64,000 bases of DNA from Rhodospirillaceae bacterium (GTDB lineage Bacteria > Pseudomonadota > Alphaproteobacteria > Rhodospirillales > Rhodospirillaceae): contig JAQWRV010000008.1 of the NCBI GenBank assembly GCA_029243545.1, forward strand, positions 1 through 64,000, read 5' to 3'. How positions within the stretch are numbered: the first letter of the stretch is position 1; the number at the start of each line of letters is the position of its first letter. Positions 9,716 to 18,772 of this stretch are shown one piece after another. A model generated the notes under the pieces. It did not search any database. It was not told where the DNA came from and saw only the letters and a list, made by a program, of their open reading frames with translations. The translations under genes were made by a program, and so were the position numbers.

Positions 9716-11077
9716 ATGGCATCTGCCGCTGACCAATTGGCCGCCAACGTCAATCTTGGCGTTTTTGCGAAGGCCACCGATCTCAAGAAACGCATCTGGT
9801 TCACCCTGGGTGCGCTGATTGTGTATAGGCTTGGTACGTTTATCACTTTACCTGGTATCGATCCGCAGGTGATGGCCGACATCATGCAGCAGCAGAGCGG
9901 CGGCGTTTTAGGCATGTTTGACGTGTTCGCTGGCGGCGCGTTGTCCCGTATGAGCATCTTCGCGCTCAATATCATGCCTTACATCTCAGCCGCTATAATT
10001 ATGCAGCTTATGGGAGCCGTGAATCCCACCCTGGAGCAACTCAAAAAAGAAGGTGTGACGGGCCGCATCAAGATGAACCAGTACACGCGGTACCTAACCG
10101 TCGGTATTTGTGCGCTGCAGGCACTTGGAATTGCTTCTGGACTAGAAGGTGCAAGCAGCTCGACGGGAGCCCCGGCGGTAGTTACTCCGGGTGTGTTCTT
10201 CAAATTCACGACGGTGATTACCCTTGTTGGCGGGACTATGTTCCTGGTCTGGCTGGGCGAGCAAATCAGTGAACGCGGCGTCGGGCAGGGGGTCTCTCTT
10301 TTGATTTTCTCTGGCATCGTTGCCGGTCTTCCAGGCGCTATTGCGCAGACTCTGGAATTAGGACGTACCGGCGCCATGTCGCCATTAGTCATTGTTGGTC
10401 TGATTATCGGAATCGTGGCAACGATTTATCTAATCTGTTTCGTTGAACTCGCGCAGCGCAGGGTCATTGTTCAGTACCCTAAACGTCAGGTTGGGAACAA
10501 AATGTTTGGCGGTGAGAACTCCCACCTGCCGTTAAAACTGAACACTGCTGGTGTTATTCCTGCAATCTTTGCAAGTTCCATTCTCCTCATGCCATTGACT
10601 GTCGCGGGTCTTCAAGGCGGCGCGGTTGATCCCAGTGGGGAAGGCGGATTTTTAAACACGATAGGTGTACTGCTTGGGCGTGGTCAGCCGCTGTATCTCA
10701 TTCTTTACTCTGTGTTTATTGCCTTCTTTGCGTTCTTCTATACGGCCTTGGTTTTTAATCCGGCTGACACCGCTGAAAATCTAAGAAAACAAGGCGGGTT
10801 TGTTCCAGGGATCCGGCCCGGAAAAAACACGGCTGAATATATTGATTACGTTCTTACCCGTCTCACGACGGTCGGATGTATTTATCTCATTATTGTCTGT
10901 CTTCTGCCGGAGATGCTGATTTCGAGGCTGAACGTCACGTTCTATTTTGGCGGCACGAGTCTGCTCATTGTTGTCAATGTGACGCTCAACACGATGCAGC
11001 AAATTCAATCGCATCTTCTGGCTCATCAATATGAGGGGTTGATCAAGAAATCTAAACTGAGGGGGCGCAATCGATGA
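9716..11077 (+). CDS. secY: Preprotein translocase subunit SecY
   Basis: This 453-residue inner-membrane protein forms the SecYEG channel. Ten hydrophobic segments can be followed. Recognisable motifs include LGTFITLPGID near TM1, FDVFAGGALSRMSIFALNIMPYI around the plug and TM2, and the cytosolic loop QRRVIVQYPKRQVG. Its TGA overlaps the adk ATG by four bases, so the two are probably coupled. It should export the many leader-bearing proteins of this window. Confidence 0.98.
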   Translation: MASAADQLAANVNLGVFAKATDLKKRIWFTLGALIVYRLGTFITLPGIDPQVMADIMQQQSGGVLGMFDVFAGGALSRMSIFALNIMPYISAAIIMQLMGAVNPTLEQLKKEGVTGRIKMNQYTRYLTVGICALQALGIASGLEGASSSTGAPAVVTPGVFFKFTTVITLVGGTMFLVWLGEQISERGVGQGVSLLIFSGIVAGLPGAIAQTLELGRTGAMSPLVIVGLIIGIVATIYLICFVELAQRRVIVQYPKRQVGNKMFGGENSHLPLKLNTAGVIPAIFASSILLMPLTVAGLQGGAVDPSGEGGFLNTIGVLLGRGQPLYLILYSVFIAFFAFFYTALVFNPADTAENLRKQGGFVPGIRPGKNTAEYIDYVLTRLTTVGCIYLIIVCLLPEMLISRLNVTFYFGGTSLLIVVNVTLNTMQQIQSHLLAHQYEGLIKKSKLRGRNR

Positions 11078-11730
11078 GTGGCACCCGCATAGTCATTATG
11101 GGGCCGCCCGGCTGTGGAAAAGGTACCCAGGCGAAGCAGCTTGAAACAGCCTTTAGTTTTGTTCAGCTGTCAACCGGAGACATGCTCCGTGCCGCCATTA
11201 GCTCCCGAACAGAAATTGGCTTGAAAGCTAAGACTGTCATGGACGCGGGCCAGCTTGTCTCCGACGATATTATGATTGATATGATTTCAAAGCGGTTGGA
11301 CGAGCCCGACTGTGCAAACGGATTTATTCTTGATGGCTTTCCCCGCACCGTGGCGCAGGCAGAAGGGCTGGAGTCCATGTTGAGCAAAAAAGAAATAGCG
11401 CTCGATGCTGTTGTTGAAGTCCGGGTGCCAGACGAAAAGCTCGTTGAGCGTATCACCGGGCGGTTCACCTGCTCGAAGTGCGGTGAAGGGTATCATGATA
11501 CCTTTAAGAAGCCTATTTCTGAAGGAGCGTGCGACAAATGCAAGGGAACTGAGTTTTCCCGGCGATCCGACGACAACGAAGAAACTGTGAAATCACGCCT
11601 CAAGGCGTATCACGACCAAACGGCGCCTCTTTTGCCATTTTATGAGGAGAAGGGGTTTTTGAGGGTGGTCGACGGCGACCAGGGCATGGACGCCGTAACT
11701 ACTGAGATTAAAAGGGTTTTTGAGGGTTGA
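11074..11730 (+). CDS. adk: Adenylate kinase with zinc-type LID
   Basis: The 218-residue enzyme converts ATP and AMP to two ADP. The P-loop GPPGCGKGTQ lies at residues 10-19, and the NMP-binding DGFPRT and the RLKAYHDQT motif follow. The LID carries two cysteine pairs (CSKC and CDKC about 20 residues apart), a structural zinc site absent from E. coli Adk but common in other bacteria. It overlaps secY, as usual in this class. Confidence 0.98.
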   Translation: MSGTRIVIMGPPGCGKGTQAKQLETAFSFVQLSTGDMLRAAISSRTEIGLKAKTVMDAGQLVSDDIMIDMISKRLDEPDCANGFILDGFPRTVAQAEGLESMLSKKEIALDAVVEVRVPDEKLVERITGRFTCSKCGEGYHDTFKKPISEGACDKCKGTEFSRRSDDNEETVKSRLKAYHDQTAPLLPFYEEKGFLRVVDGDQGMDAVTTEIKRVFEG

Positions 11731-11737
11731 GGGCGAG

Positions 11738-11765
11738 TTGACAGGGGCAAGAGCCTGCCTATAAT
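11738..11765 (+). promoter_or_regulatory. Near-consensus sigma-70 promoter before rpsM
   Basis: TTGACA (11738-11743) and TATAAT (11760-11765) match both hexamers perfectly with a 16-base spacer. It lies in the 101-bp gap between adk and rpsM, so it can drive rpsM-rpsK-rpoA-rplQ apart from the upstream operon. This is read from sequence only; the transcription start is not known. Confidence 0.8.
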
Positions 11766-11831
11766 GGCGCGCTTTTCCAGCTGGACACAGCGCTCTCGAC
11801 TACAATTGATCACGAAGAAGGAGTACGGGCG

Positions 11832-12209
11832 TTGGCGCGTATTGCAGGCGTAAATATACCGACACATAAGCGGGTTCCGATTGCGTTGACCTATATCTTT
11901 GGCATCGGCAGAACCCGTGCCTTAAGCATTTGTGCCAAAGCGGGTATCGATCTCGCTTTGCGCGTCAATCAGTTATCTGATGAAGAAGTGATGCGGGTGC
12001 GAGATATTATCGACCAGGATTTCGTGTGCGAAGGGGATCTCCGCCGGGAAACAGCAATGAACATTAAGCGGTTGATGGACCTTGGGTGCTACCGGGGTTT
12101 GCGTCATCGCAAGGGTTTACCCGTGCGCGGTCAGCGAACGCATACAAACGCGCGAACTCGTAAGGGGCCAGCCAAAGCAGTCGCTGGCAAGAAAAAGATA
12201 ACCAAATAA
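11832..12209 (+). CDS. rpsM: 30S ribosomal protein S13
   Basis: The start is TTG, supported by AAGGAG (11818-11823) eight bases upstream and by the exact S13 N-terminus [15 protein letters not shown]. The 125 residues include the C-terminal [21 protein letters not shown] signature in pieces. S13 contacts the P-site tRNA and bridges to L5. A TTG start may set a lower translation rate, despite the strong promoter. Confidence 0.97.
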   Translation: MARIAGVNIPTHKRVPIALTYIFGIGRTRALSICAKAGIDLALRVNQLSDEEVMRVRDIIDQDFVCEGDLRRETAMNIKRLMDLGCYRGLRHRKGLPVRGQRTHTNARTRKGPAKAVAGKKKITK

Positions 12210-12224
12210 CGGACACAAGAACAC

Positions 12225-12614
12225 ATGGCCAAGCCAGCGACACGCACGCGTAAAAAAGAACGGAAGAATATTAGTTCCGGGATTGCGCACGTCAATTCGA
12301 CCTTTAACAATACTTTGATCACCATTACAGATGTTCAAGGCAATGCGATCTCTTGGGGGTCTGCCGGTGGGCAGGGTTTCAAAGGGTCGAGAAAATCCAC
12401 ACCGTATGCTGCGCAAGTTGCGGCGGAAGATGCGGGCAAGAAAGCCATGGAGCACGGCATGAAGACCTTAGCTGTGCAAGTCAAAGGCCCAGGAAGTGGT
12501 CGCGAATCTGCGCTACGCGCGCTGCAGACTGTCGGTTTTAATATTACATCGATTAAGGATGTTACGCCCATTCCGCACAATGGGTGCCGGCCGCGAAAGC
12601 GTCGCCGGGTCTAG
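12225..12614 (+). CDS. rpsK: 30S ribosomal protein S11
   Basis: The 129-residue protein carries [35 protein letters not shown] and the C-terminal [16 protein letters not shown]11 forms the platform with S18 and S21. No rpsD follows, as usual in alphaproteobacteria; a 96-bp spacer with a hairpin precedes rpoA. Confidence 0.98.
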   Translation: MAKPATRTRKKERKNISSGIAHVNSTFNNTLITITDVQGNAISWGSAGGQGFKGSRKSTPYAAQVAAEDAGKKAMEHGMKTLAVQVKGPGSGRESALRALQTVGFNITSIKDVTPIPHNGCRPRKRRRV

Positions 12615-12659
12615 TCACTTAAGTTTATCGCCCTACCGGATAACGGTATGGCTCGTTTC

Positions 12660-12682
12660 GAGTGCTTCATGAGTGAGCACTC
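12660..12682 (+). promoter_or_regulatory. Hairpin in the rpsK-rpoA spacer
   Basis: GAGTGCT and AGCACTC form a perfect seven-base inverted repeat around a nine-base loop, about 30 bases before the rpoA start. There is no T-run, so it is not an intrinsic terminator. It could stabilise or process the mRNA, or serve as a regulatory target. Confidence 0.5.
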
Positions 12683-12710
12683 TTCACCTTCAGAATAGCG
12701 GGATCAAGCC

Positions 12711-13727
12711 GTGATACAGAAGAATTGGCAAGAGCTGATTAAGCCTAACAAGCTTAACGTTGAAACAGGCGAAGACGACCGCCGCTCGGCAACTATTGTC
12801 GCGGAGCCGCTGGAGCGCGGTTTCGGGATTACCCTAGGGAACGCATTGCGTCGCATTCTGTTATCTTCGTTGCAGGGCGCCGCCATCACATCAATTCGGA
12901 TTGATGGAGTGTTGCACGAATTCTCGTCCATCACCGGTGTGCGTGAGGACGTGACGGACTTGATTTTGAACATCAAGCAGATTGCATTGTCGATGCATGC
13001 TGAGGGGCCGAAGCGCATGACATTATCGGTCCAGGGCCCTGCAGAAGTGACGGCTGGTCAGATCGATGTGCCGACCGACATCGAAATCATGAATCCCGAG
13101 CTTGTAATTTGTCACCTCGACGATGGTGCAAAACTTGAAGTCGAGTTGGAAGTGAGCACAGGTAAGGGGTATGTGCCAGCGTCTCAGAACCGTAAGGAAG
13201 ACGATGCCATTGGGGTCGTTCCCATTGACGCTATTTTCAGCCCTGTACGTCGCGTTTCGTACTCCGTTGACAATACGCGTGTTGGCCAGGTGACTGACTA
13301 CGACAAACTGTCCATGAAGGTCGAAACCAATGGCTCGGTTACGCCTGATGATGCAGTCGCATTGGCGGCTCGTATCCTCCAGGATCAGCTGCAGCTGTTC
13401 ATCAACTTTGAAGAGCCTTCCCAGGCATCCCATGACCGGCCTGAAGCAGATCTGCCGTTCAACAAACATCTACTACGCAAGGTAGATGAACTGGAATTAT
13501 CCGTCCGGTCTGCCAATTGTCTCAAGAACGACAACATCATTTACATCGGTGATTTAGTACAGAAGACGGAATCGGAAATGCTCCGCACGCCTAACTTTGG
13601 CCGGAAGTCACTCAACGAAATCAAGGAAGTGTTGGCGCAAATGGGCCTCCACCTCGGTATGGAAGTGGCCAGCTGGCCGCCTGAAAATATCGAAGACCTG
13701 GCCAAGAAGCTCGAAGAACCGTTTTAG
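12711..13727 (+). CDS. rpoA: DNA-directed RNA polymerase subunit alpha
   Basis: The 338-residue protein begins at GTG ([15 protein letters not shown]). The N-terminal assembly domain includes [23 protein letters not shown], and the C-terminal domain (roughly residues 250-325, [15 protein letters not shown] and [14 protein letters not shown]) binds UP elements and activators. It is preceded by a spacer hairpin and followed by a 121-bp spacer to rplQ. Confidence 0.98.
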   Translation: MIQKNWQELIKPNKLNVETGEDDRRSATIVAEPLERGFGITLGNALRRILLSSLQGAAITSIRIDGVLHEFSSITGVREDVTDLILNIKQIALSMHAEGPKRMTLSVQGPAEVTAGQIDVPTDIEIMNPELVICHLDDGAKLEVELEVSTGKGYVPASQNRKEDDAIGVVPIDAIFSPVRRVSYSVDNTRVGQVTDYDKLSMKVETNGSVTPDDAVALAARILQDQLQLFINFEEPSQASHDRPEADLPFNKHLLRKVDELELSVRSANCLKNDNIIYIGDLVQKTESEMLRTPNFGRKSLNEIKEVLAQMGLHLGMEVASWPPENIEDLAKKLEEPF

Positions 13728-13733
13728 AAAACA

Positions 13734-13748
13734 CGCTATTTAATAGCG
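13734..13748 (+). promoter_or_regulatory. Palindrome after rpoA
   Basis: CGCTATTTAATAGCG starts seven bases after the rpoA stop. It folds as a five-base stem with a five-base loop and has no T-run. It probably affects mRNA stability rather than termination. Confidence 0.4.
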
Positions 13749-13807
13749 AATGGAGTCATGAGGGCTCCGCCCTTTTGTACAGACATCTGGCAGAAGGATA
13801 TGCAATC

Positions 13808-13825
13808 AGTCTCGTGCGCGAGACT
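13808..13825 (+). promoter_or_regulatory. Hairpin upstream of rplQ
   Basis: AGTCTCG and CGAGACT pair perfectly around TGCG, about 23 bases before the rplQ ATG. The stem is followed by the strong GAGAAGGAGG ribosome binding site, so folding could affect access to it. Confidence 0.45.
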
Positions 13826-13848
13826 CTGTTTGAGAAGGAGGATGAGCG

Positions 13849-14289
13849 ATGCGACATGGAATGAGTGGCCGCAAGTTTAACCGCAAGAGTCAGCACCGTC
13901 GCGCAATGTTCGCCAATATGGCCAACGCTTTGTTTAAGCATGAGCAGATCACAACAACGTTGCCCAAAGCCAAGGATTTGCGCCCTTACGCTGAGAAGCT
14001 CATTACCCTAGCAAAACGGGGTGATCTTCATGCGCGCCGATTAGCTATGGCGAAGCTGCGTGATAAGTCTGTGGTGTCTAAATTGTTCTCGGCCATAGCT
14101 GAGCGTTACGCGGATAGGTCTGGTGGGTATACACGCGTTCTCAAAGCTGGCTTTCGCTATGGTGATGCTGCGCCGATGGCCGTGATCGAGTTGGTTGATC
14201 GCGATACAGCAGCTAAGGGGCTGGATTCTGGTCCGGTCGAGGAGCGTCCCGTCGACGACGAAGAAGAAAGGGCGGCGATACTAGGCTAA
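13849..14289 (+). CDS. rplQ: 50S ribosomal protein L17
   Basis: The 146-residue protein begins [17 protein letters not shown] and contains [21 protein letters not shown] and [19 protein letters not shown]. The last 25 or so residues ([16 protein letters not shown]) form an acidic tail. It is the last gene of the ribosomal block and a terminator follows directly. Confidence 0.98.
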   Translation: MRHGMSGRKFNRKSQHRRAMFANMANALFKHEQITTTLPKAKDLRPYAEKLITLAKRGDLHARRLAMAKLRDKSVVSKLFSAIAERYADRSGGYTRVLKAGFRYGDAAPMAVIELVDRDTAAKGLDSGPVEERPVDDEEERAAILG

Positions 14290-14315
14290 GCCAATCGTTA
14301 CAACGCAATGTCTTT

Positions 14316-14347
14316 TAAAAAGGCGGGCTTTAGAGCCCGTTTTTTTG
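14316..14347 (+). terminator. Intrinsic terminator of the ribosomal cluster
   Basis: CGGGCT (14324-14329) and AGCCCG (14334-14339) form a stem with a four-base loop, followed by seven T residues. An A-rich flank precedes the stem. It is well placed 35 bp after rplQ. Confidence 0.9.
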
Positions 14348-14507
14348 TGAGTCCAGTGATAGGGTTCGCTTAAATTTAGTGGTCCGGATCACCCAAATAT
14401 AGTGTTCGGGTTGATTCGAAGTCAGCATTCAGTTTCATCTGAGATCGATACATGAGTTTGCCGTTAAATTGGCTATACTATCCTTACAGAATTTGAGGAG
14501 TTACCCG

Positions 14508-15923
14508 GTGCGTATCTATCGGATTATTTTGGTGCTGACGGCTGTTCTTGTGGCCTGGCCTCCACAGTCTTTTGCTCAAACGGCACAGATCCCTACGTCT
14601 GACGGTGAAATCAAGCTCACCTTCGCGCCTATTGTGAAGCGGACGGCACCGTCTGTCGTGAACATATACACCCGGCGTGTCGTCAAGCAGCGCAGGCCAA
14701 GCCTGTTTAATGATCCTTTCTTTCAGCGCTTTTTTGGTGACGACTTTAACCAGCGTTTCGGTATGCCGCGGGAGCGTATCCAGAATTCACTGGGGTCGGG
14801 TGTCATCGTGCGTGATGACGGTATTGTCATCACCAATAATCACGTCATACAGAATTCCGATGAAATAAAGGTGGCCTTGTCCGATCGCCGTGAGTTCGAT
14901 GCAGAAATCGTCGGTGCGGACGAGCGTACAGACTTGGCCGTACTAAAGATCAGAAATGCCCCCAATGATCTCCCCGCACTTACCATTGGTGATGCGGATG
15001 CATTAGAAGTCGGAGACTTGGTTCTCGCCATCGGTAACCCCTTTGGTGTGGGGCAAACGGTGACCAGTGGCATTGTGTCGGCTGTGGCCCGCTCTAATGT
15101 AGGCATCACAGATTTCCGCTCCTTCATTCAAACCGATGCTGCGATTAATCCTGGTAATTCAGGCGGTGCGCTGGTGACCTTGGACGGGAGTTTGGTCGGT
15201 ATCAATACAGCGATTTATTCGCAAGATGGCAGCAGTGTAGGTATTGGGTTTGCGATTCCGACACCCATGGTCCGTGTGGTTCTCAACAGTATACTTCAAG
15301 AGGGCAAAGCGGTGCGGGCTTGGCTCGGGGCTAGCGGGCAATCCATTTCATCAGAGATTGCAGAAGCTCTTGGTCTGGACCGTCCGCTCGGCGTCATCGT
15401 CAATAAGGTCTATGAGGGCAGCCCGGCTGAGGATGCGGGTATTCAGGCCGGGGATGTGCTGACCAGTATGAACGGCCAGGAAATTTTAGACTCTGAGAAC
15501 ATGCGTTATCGTTTGGCCACTCTGGTTGTGGGTGAAGAGGCGCAGGTTGAACTCATGCGAGATGGGCGTTCAAAACAAGTGCGCGTTCGCCTCATCCCGC
15601 CGCCTGAGACACCGGCACGAAATGAAACCCAACTGTCCGGTCAGTTCCCGCCTTTCGGTGGGGCTACCGTCGCCAACGTAAACCCGGCCCTTGCGGAGGA
15701 GCTGGGGATTGAACCAGAAGGCGGTGTGATCGTTATGAGCCTGAAACGCCGTAGTTTTGCCCGCCGCGCCGGCCTGGCACCCGGAGATTTGCTATTGGCA
15801 CTTAACGGCCGTGAAATTACCAGCGTGCGCAGCCTCGAGACGGAACTTGGCCGGCCAACAAGTCAGTGGACCTACTCCGTTAAGCGCGGCGGCCGGGTCA
15901 TTCAAAGATCAATCCAATTGTGA
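14508..15923 (+). CDS. DegP/HtrA-family periplasmic serine protease
   Basis: The GTG at 14508 is chosen because GAGGAG (14495-14500) lies seven bases before it and it opens a clean Sec signal peptide ending SFAQ-TAQ. The mature protease has the chymotrypsin-like triad His112 (NNHVI), Asp142 (RTDLAV) and Ser218 (GNSGG), then two PDZ domains (from about residues 285 and 385). It degrades or refolds damaged envelope proteins. The 218 bp upstream hold the ribosomal terminator and no firm promoter; TATACT at 14474 is a possible -10. It overlaps rarA. DegP, DegQ and MucD types cannot be separated from sequence alone. Confidence 0.92.
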   Translation: MRIYRIILVLTAVLVAWPPQSFAQTAQIPTSDGEIKLTFAPIVKRTAPSVVNIYTRRVVKQRRPSLFNDPFFQRFFGDDFNQRFGMPRERIQNSLGSGVIVRDDGIVITNNHVIQNSDEIKVALSDRREFDAEIVGADERTDLAVLKIRNAPNDLPALTIGDADALEVGDLVLAIGNPFGVGQTVTSGIVSAVARSNVGITDFRSFIQTDAAINPGNSGGALVTLDGSLVGINTAIYSQDGSSVGIGFAIPTPMVRVVLNSILQEGKAVRAWLGASGQSISSEIAEALGLDRPLGVIVNKVYEGSPAEDAGIQAGDVLTSMNGQEILDSENMRYRLATLVVGEEAQVELMRDGRSKQVRVRLIPPPETPARNETQLSGQFPPFGGATVANVNPALAEELGIEPEGGVIVMSLKRRSFARRAGLAPGDLLLALNGREITSVRSLETELGRPTSQWTYSVKRGGRVIQRSIQL

Positions 15924-17266
15924 ATTCACTATTCGAAGATTTGGACTCTTCTGGGCCGTCCGCGGGCCCTGGACCGAATCAACCACTTGCAGACCGTCTG
16001 AGGCCAGGCGGATTGGATGCCGTCGTCGGTCAGGATCATCTGCTACAGGAGAATGGTCCCGTCGGTCGTATGCTTGCGGCAGGGCGCATATCCTCCATCG
16101 TGCTGTGGGGGCCGCCGGGCTGCGGCAAGACGACCATCGCCAGGTTATTGGCAGGTCAGACCGACCTTTATTTTGAACCCCTCTCAGCTGTCTTCTCCGG
16201 CGTGGCAGATCTCAAGAAAGTTTTTGCCGCCGCTCGTGACCGTATTCGTATAGGGCAGGGTACCCTTTTATTCGTCGATGAAATTCATCGCTTCAACCGG
16301 GCGCAGCAAGATGCCTTTTTGCCGGTGGTGGAAGACGGCACCATCGTCCTTGTCGGCGCGACAACCGAGAACCCGTCTTTTGAACTTAACGCCGCGTTGT
16401 TGTCACGCTGTCAGGTCTTGGTGCTCCATAGGCTTGACGATGAAGCGCTGGAAACCTTGCTGCAGCGGGCCGAGCAAGAAGCCGGGGAGCCCTTGCCGCT
16501 GACCGACGAAGCGCGTGTGTCTCTGCGCGCCATGGCCGACGGAGATGGCCGGCATATATTTGCCTTGGCTGAAGAATTACTGGCGTTAAACCCCTCTCCA
16601 AAAGATCCATTATCGCCGAAGGACTTGGCAGCCATGTTGCAGCGCCGGGCCCCAGTTTACGACAAAGACCGCGATGGCCACTACAACCTCATTAGCGCCG
16701 TGCACAAGTCTCTGCGTGGCTCCGATGCAGATGCGGCCCTGTATTGGGTATCGCGTATGCTCGATGGCGGCGAAGATCCGATCTACATTCTCCGGCGTCT
16801 AACCCGCTTTGCCGTGGAAGACATCGGTCTGGCAGACCCGCAGGCCATCGCCCAAGCACTGGCAGCCTGGGATACCTATGACAGGCTTGGCTCGCCGGAA
16901 GGGGATTTGGCGATTGCCCAATTGGTGATTTACTTGGGAACGGCACCTAAATCCAACGCCGCGTATCGCGCCTTTAGCCAGTCTATGAAGGCGGCGCGTA
17001 AAACAGGCTCCTTGATGCCGCCCAAGCATATTCTCAACGCGCCGACAGGCTTGATGGAAGATCTGGGATACGGAAAAGACTATGCCTACGACCATAACGC
17101 CGAAGAAGGTTTCTCCGGTCAGCACTATTTTCCCGACGACATGCCGCATGAACCCTATTATGACCCTCCCGAACGTGGTTTCGAGCGTGACATTCGCAAG
17201 CGTCTTGCCTATTGGAAGAAGCTGCGCCAAAAGCGTGGTAACGCTGGAAATGGAGGCAACCCATGA
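15920..17266 (+). CDS. rarA: Replication-associated recombination protein RarA (MgsA)
   Basis: The 448-residue AAA+ ATPase has Walker A GPPGCGKTT, Walker B LLFVDEIHRFN and sensor-1 GATTENPSFELN, followed by the RarA C-terminal tetramerisation part (KSLRGSDADAALYW and PKSNAAYRA). It acts at stalled replication forks. Its GTG start lies inside the TGA of the protease gene, and its end overlaps crcB, which suggests one transcript. Confidence 0.95.
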   Translation: MNSLFEDLDSSGPSAGPGPNQPLADRLRPGGLDAVVGQDHLLQENGPVGRMLAAGRISSIVLWGPPGCGKTTIARLLAGQTDLYFEPLSAVFSGVADLKKVFAAARDRIRIGQGTLLFVDEIHRFNRAQQDAFLPVVEDGTIVLVGATTENPSFELNAALLSRCQVLVLHRLDDEALETLLQRAEQEAGEPLPLTDEARVSLRAMADGDGRHIFALAEELLALNPSPKDPLSPKDLAAMLQRRAPVYDKDRDGHYNLISAVHKSLRGSDADAALYWVSRMLDGGEDPIYILRRLTRFAVEDIGLADPQAIAQALAAWDTYDRLGSPEGDLAIAQLVIYLGTAPKSNAAYRAFSQSMKAARKTGSLMPPKHILNAPTGLMEDLGYGKDYAYDHNAEEGFSGQHYFPDDMPHEPYYDPPERGFERDIRKRLAYWKKLRQKRGNAGNGGNP

Positions 17267-17649
17267 ATTGGACCGTGCTTGCCGCAGTGGCTGCCGGAGG
17301 CGCTGTCGGATCAGCGGCGCGGTACATCGTGACTGTTCTGATTCAGCGCACATTTGGCACAGGATTTCCATGGTGGACGATGTCCGTCAATGTCACCGGT
17401 TCTTTCATTATGGGCGTTATAGTTACCAGCATTGCCTTACGCTGGTCGGTGGGCCAGGTCGGGCAGGCTTTTCTTATGATCGGTATTCTCGGCGGATTTA
17501 CAACGTTCTCAGCCTTCTCGCTTGATGTCGCGACCTTGGTGGAGCGCAATGCAACCGCTGCAGCCGGAGGCTATGTCTTAACCTCGGTGCTGCTGAGTAT
17601 CGGCGCGCTTTTTGGCGGCATAGCGCTGACCCGGGCAGTTCTTGTATGA
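17263..17649 (+). CDS. crcB: Fluoride exporter CrcB/Fluc
   Basis: The 128-residue membrane protein has four hydrophobic helices and the family motifs SVNVTGSFIMG and GGFTTFSAFS, which line the dual-topology fluoride pore. One gene means a homodimer is likely. It overlaps rarA and the following pseudouridine-synthase gene by ATGA. There is no room for a private fluoride riboswitch. Confidence 0.95.
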   Translation: MNWTVLAAVAAGGAVGSAARYIVTVLIQRTFGTGFPWWTMSVNVTGSFIMGVIVTSIALRWSVGQVGQAFLMIGILGGFTTFSAFSLDVATLVERNATAAAGGYVLTSVLLSIGALFGGIALTRAVLV

Positions 17650-18629
17650 GCGGAGTCCAACACAGAACTGTCAGAGATGATGAAGGCGATCTGCGCTTAG
17701 ACCGCTGGTTCAAGCGTCATTTCCCGGCTCTAACCCATGGCCGATTGGAAAAACTCCTACGCAAAGGCCAAGTGCGGGTTGACGGCAAGCGGGCCAAATC
17801 AAACCTACGTCTTGAACCGGGGCAGGAACTGCGCATTCCTCCACTGCCCATATCCGACGAAGACCCGCGGCCACGGTCGTCTCACCAGGCTGAACCTGAT
17901 CGTGATTTGGTCCAGAGTCTTCTCAACGGCATTCTTTACGAAGACAAAGACATTTTGGTCATCAATAAGCCCGCTGGTGTGGCATCGCAAGGCGGGAGCG
18001 GCGTAACCCAGCATATCGATGGTGCATTAGACGTATTAAAGCGCGGAGCATCCGAACGTCCGAAACTCGTTCATCGCCTTGATAAAGATACGGCGGGTGT
18101 CATGGTCCTGGCACGCTCTGCTAAGGCGGCAGCGGAATTGACCAAAGCCTTTCGTGACCGGGAAACGCAAAAGCTCTACTGGGCCATTGTTGTCGGCTGC
18201 CCCGAAGTGCCGGACGGTACCATCGAAGGAGCAGTCGCCAAAAGTGAAGGGCCAAGTGGCGAACAGATGAGAATTGTTGCGGACGCTGGGAAGGATGCCA
18301 TCACCGATTTTAAAGTGATATCCAGCGCCGCTGGTAAAGTGTCTTGGCTTGATCTTCGTCCCCGCACGGGCCGGACCCACCAATTGCGGGTCCACTGCAC
18401 GGGAATAGGGACAGCCATTTTGGGCGACGGGAAATATGGCGGGCGGACTGCTTTCTTAGCAGACCTTCCAGGCGCCAAGACGCTTCACCTGTTTGCCCGC
18501 TCAATATGCTTATCCCGGTCCGGCAAGAAAGCCTTAACGGTTACAGCGCCGATTCCGCCCCACATGGTCGAAACGTTTCGCTACTTTGGGTTCGAAGAAT
18601 CCGAAGGAGAAGGATTAGACAGCCCGTAA
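17646..18629 (+). CDS. rluC: RluC/RluD-type 23S rRNA pseudouridine synthase
   Basis: The 327-residue enzyme has an N-terminal S4 RNA-binding domain (HGRLEKLLRKGQVRVDGKR) and a catalytic domain with the nucleophilic Asp in HRLDKDTAGVMVLAR. RTGRTHQLRVH, also conserved, lies further on. It isomerises uridines in 23S rRNA. The exact target (RluC or RluD type) is inferred from overall similarity and gene context. Confidence 0.9.
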   Translation: MSGVQHRTVRDDEGDLRLDRWFKRHFPALTHGRLEKLLRKGQVRVDGKRAKSNLRLEPGQELRIPPLPISDEDPRPRSSHQAEPDRDLVQSLLNGILYEDKDILVINKPAGVASQGGSGVTQHIDGALDVLKRGASERPKLVHRLDKDTAGVMVLARSAKAAAELTKAFRDRETQKLYWAIVVGCPEVPDGTIEGAVAKSEGPSGEQMRIVADAGKDAITDFKVISSAAGKVSWLDLRPRTGRTHQLRVHCTGIGTAILGDGKYGGRTAFLADLPGAKTLHLFARSICLSRSGKKALTVTAPIPPHMVETFRYFGFEESEGEGLDSP

Positions 18630-18772
18630 TGACGGCCATGCCTAAAGATTACCGCATGACGCTGGTCATTTTTGCAACAGGCGGCGCGTCTTTGCTGGGA
18701 GAAGGGGTGCTAGAACGTGGTGCGTCACCAGACGACAGTTGTGAAGCAGCGCGGACCTGGCATCTTGCATAA
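18629..18772 (+). pseudogene. Possible relic of a HAD-family hydrolase gene
   Basis: A 47-codon reading frame overlaps the rluC stop and the ATP12 start. From the internal ATG at 18656 it reads MTLVIFATGG, close to the start of HAD phosphatases (MxLVIFDxDGT) but without the catalytic aspartates. Many alphaproteobacteria have a HAD gene exactly between the pseudouridine synthase and ATP12 genes. The similarity is six residues long, so this is a suggestion only. Confidence 0.3.

Noticed and set aside
14474-14479. TATACT as -10 box of the DegP-like gene
   Set aside because: No -35 hexamer was found at a proper distance, so no promoter was called.
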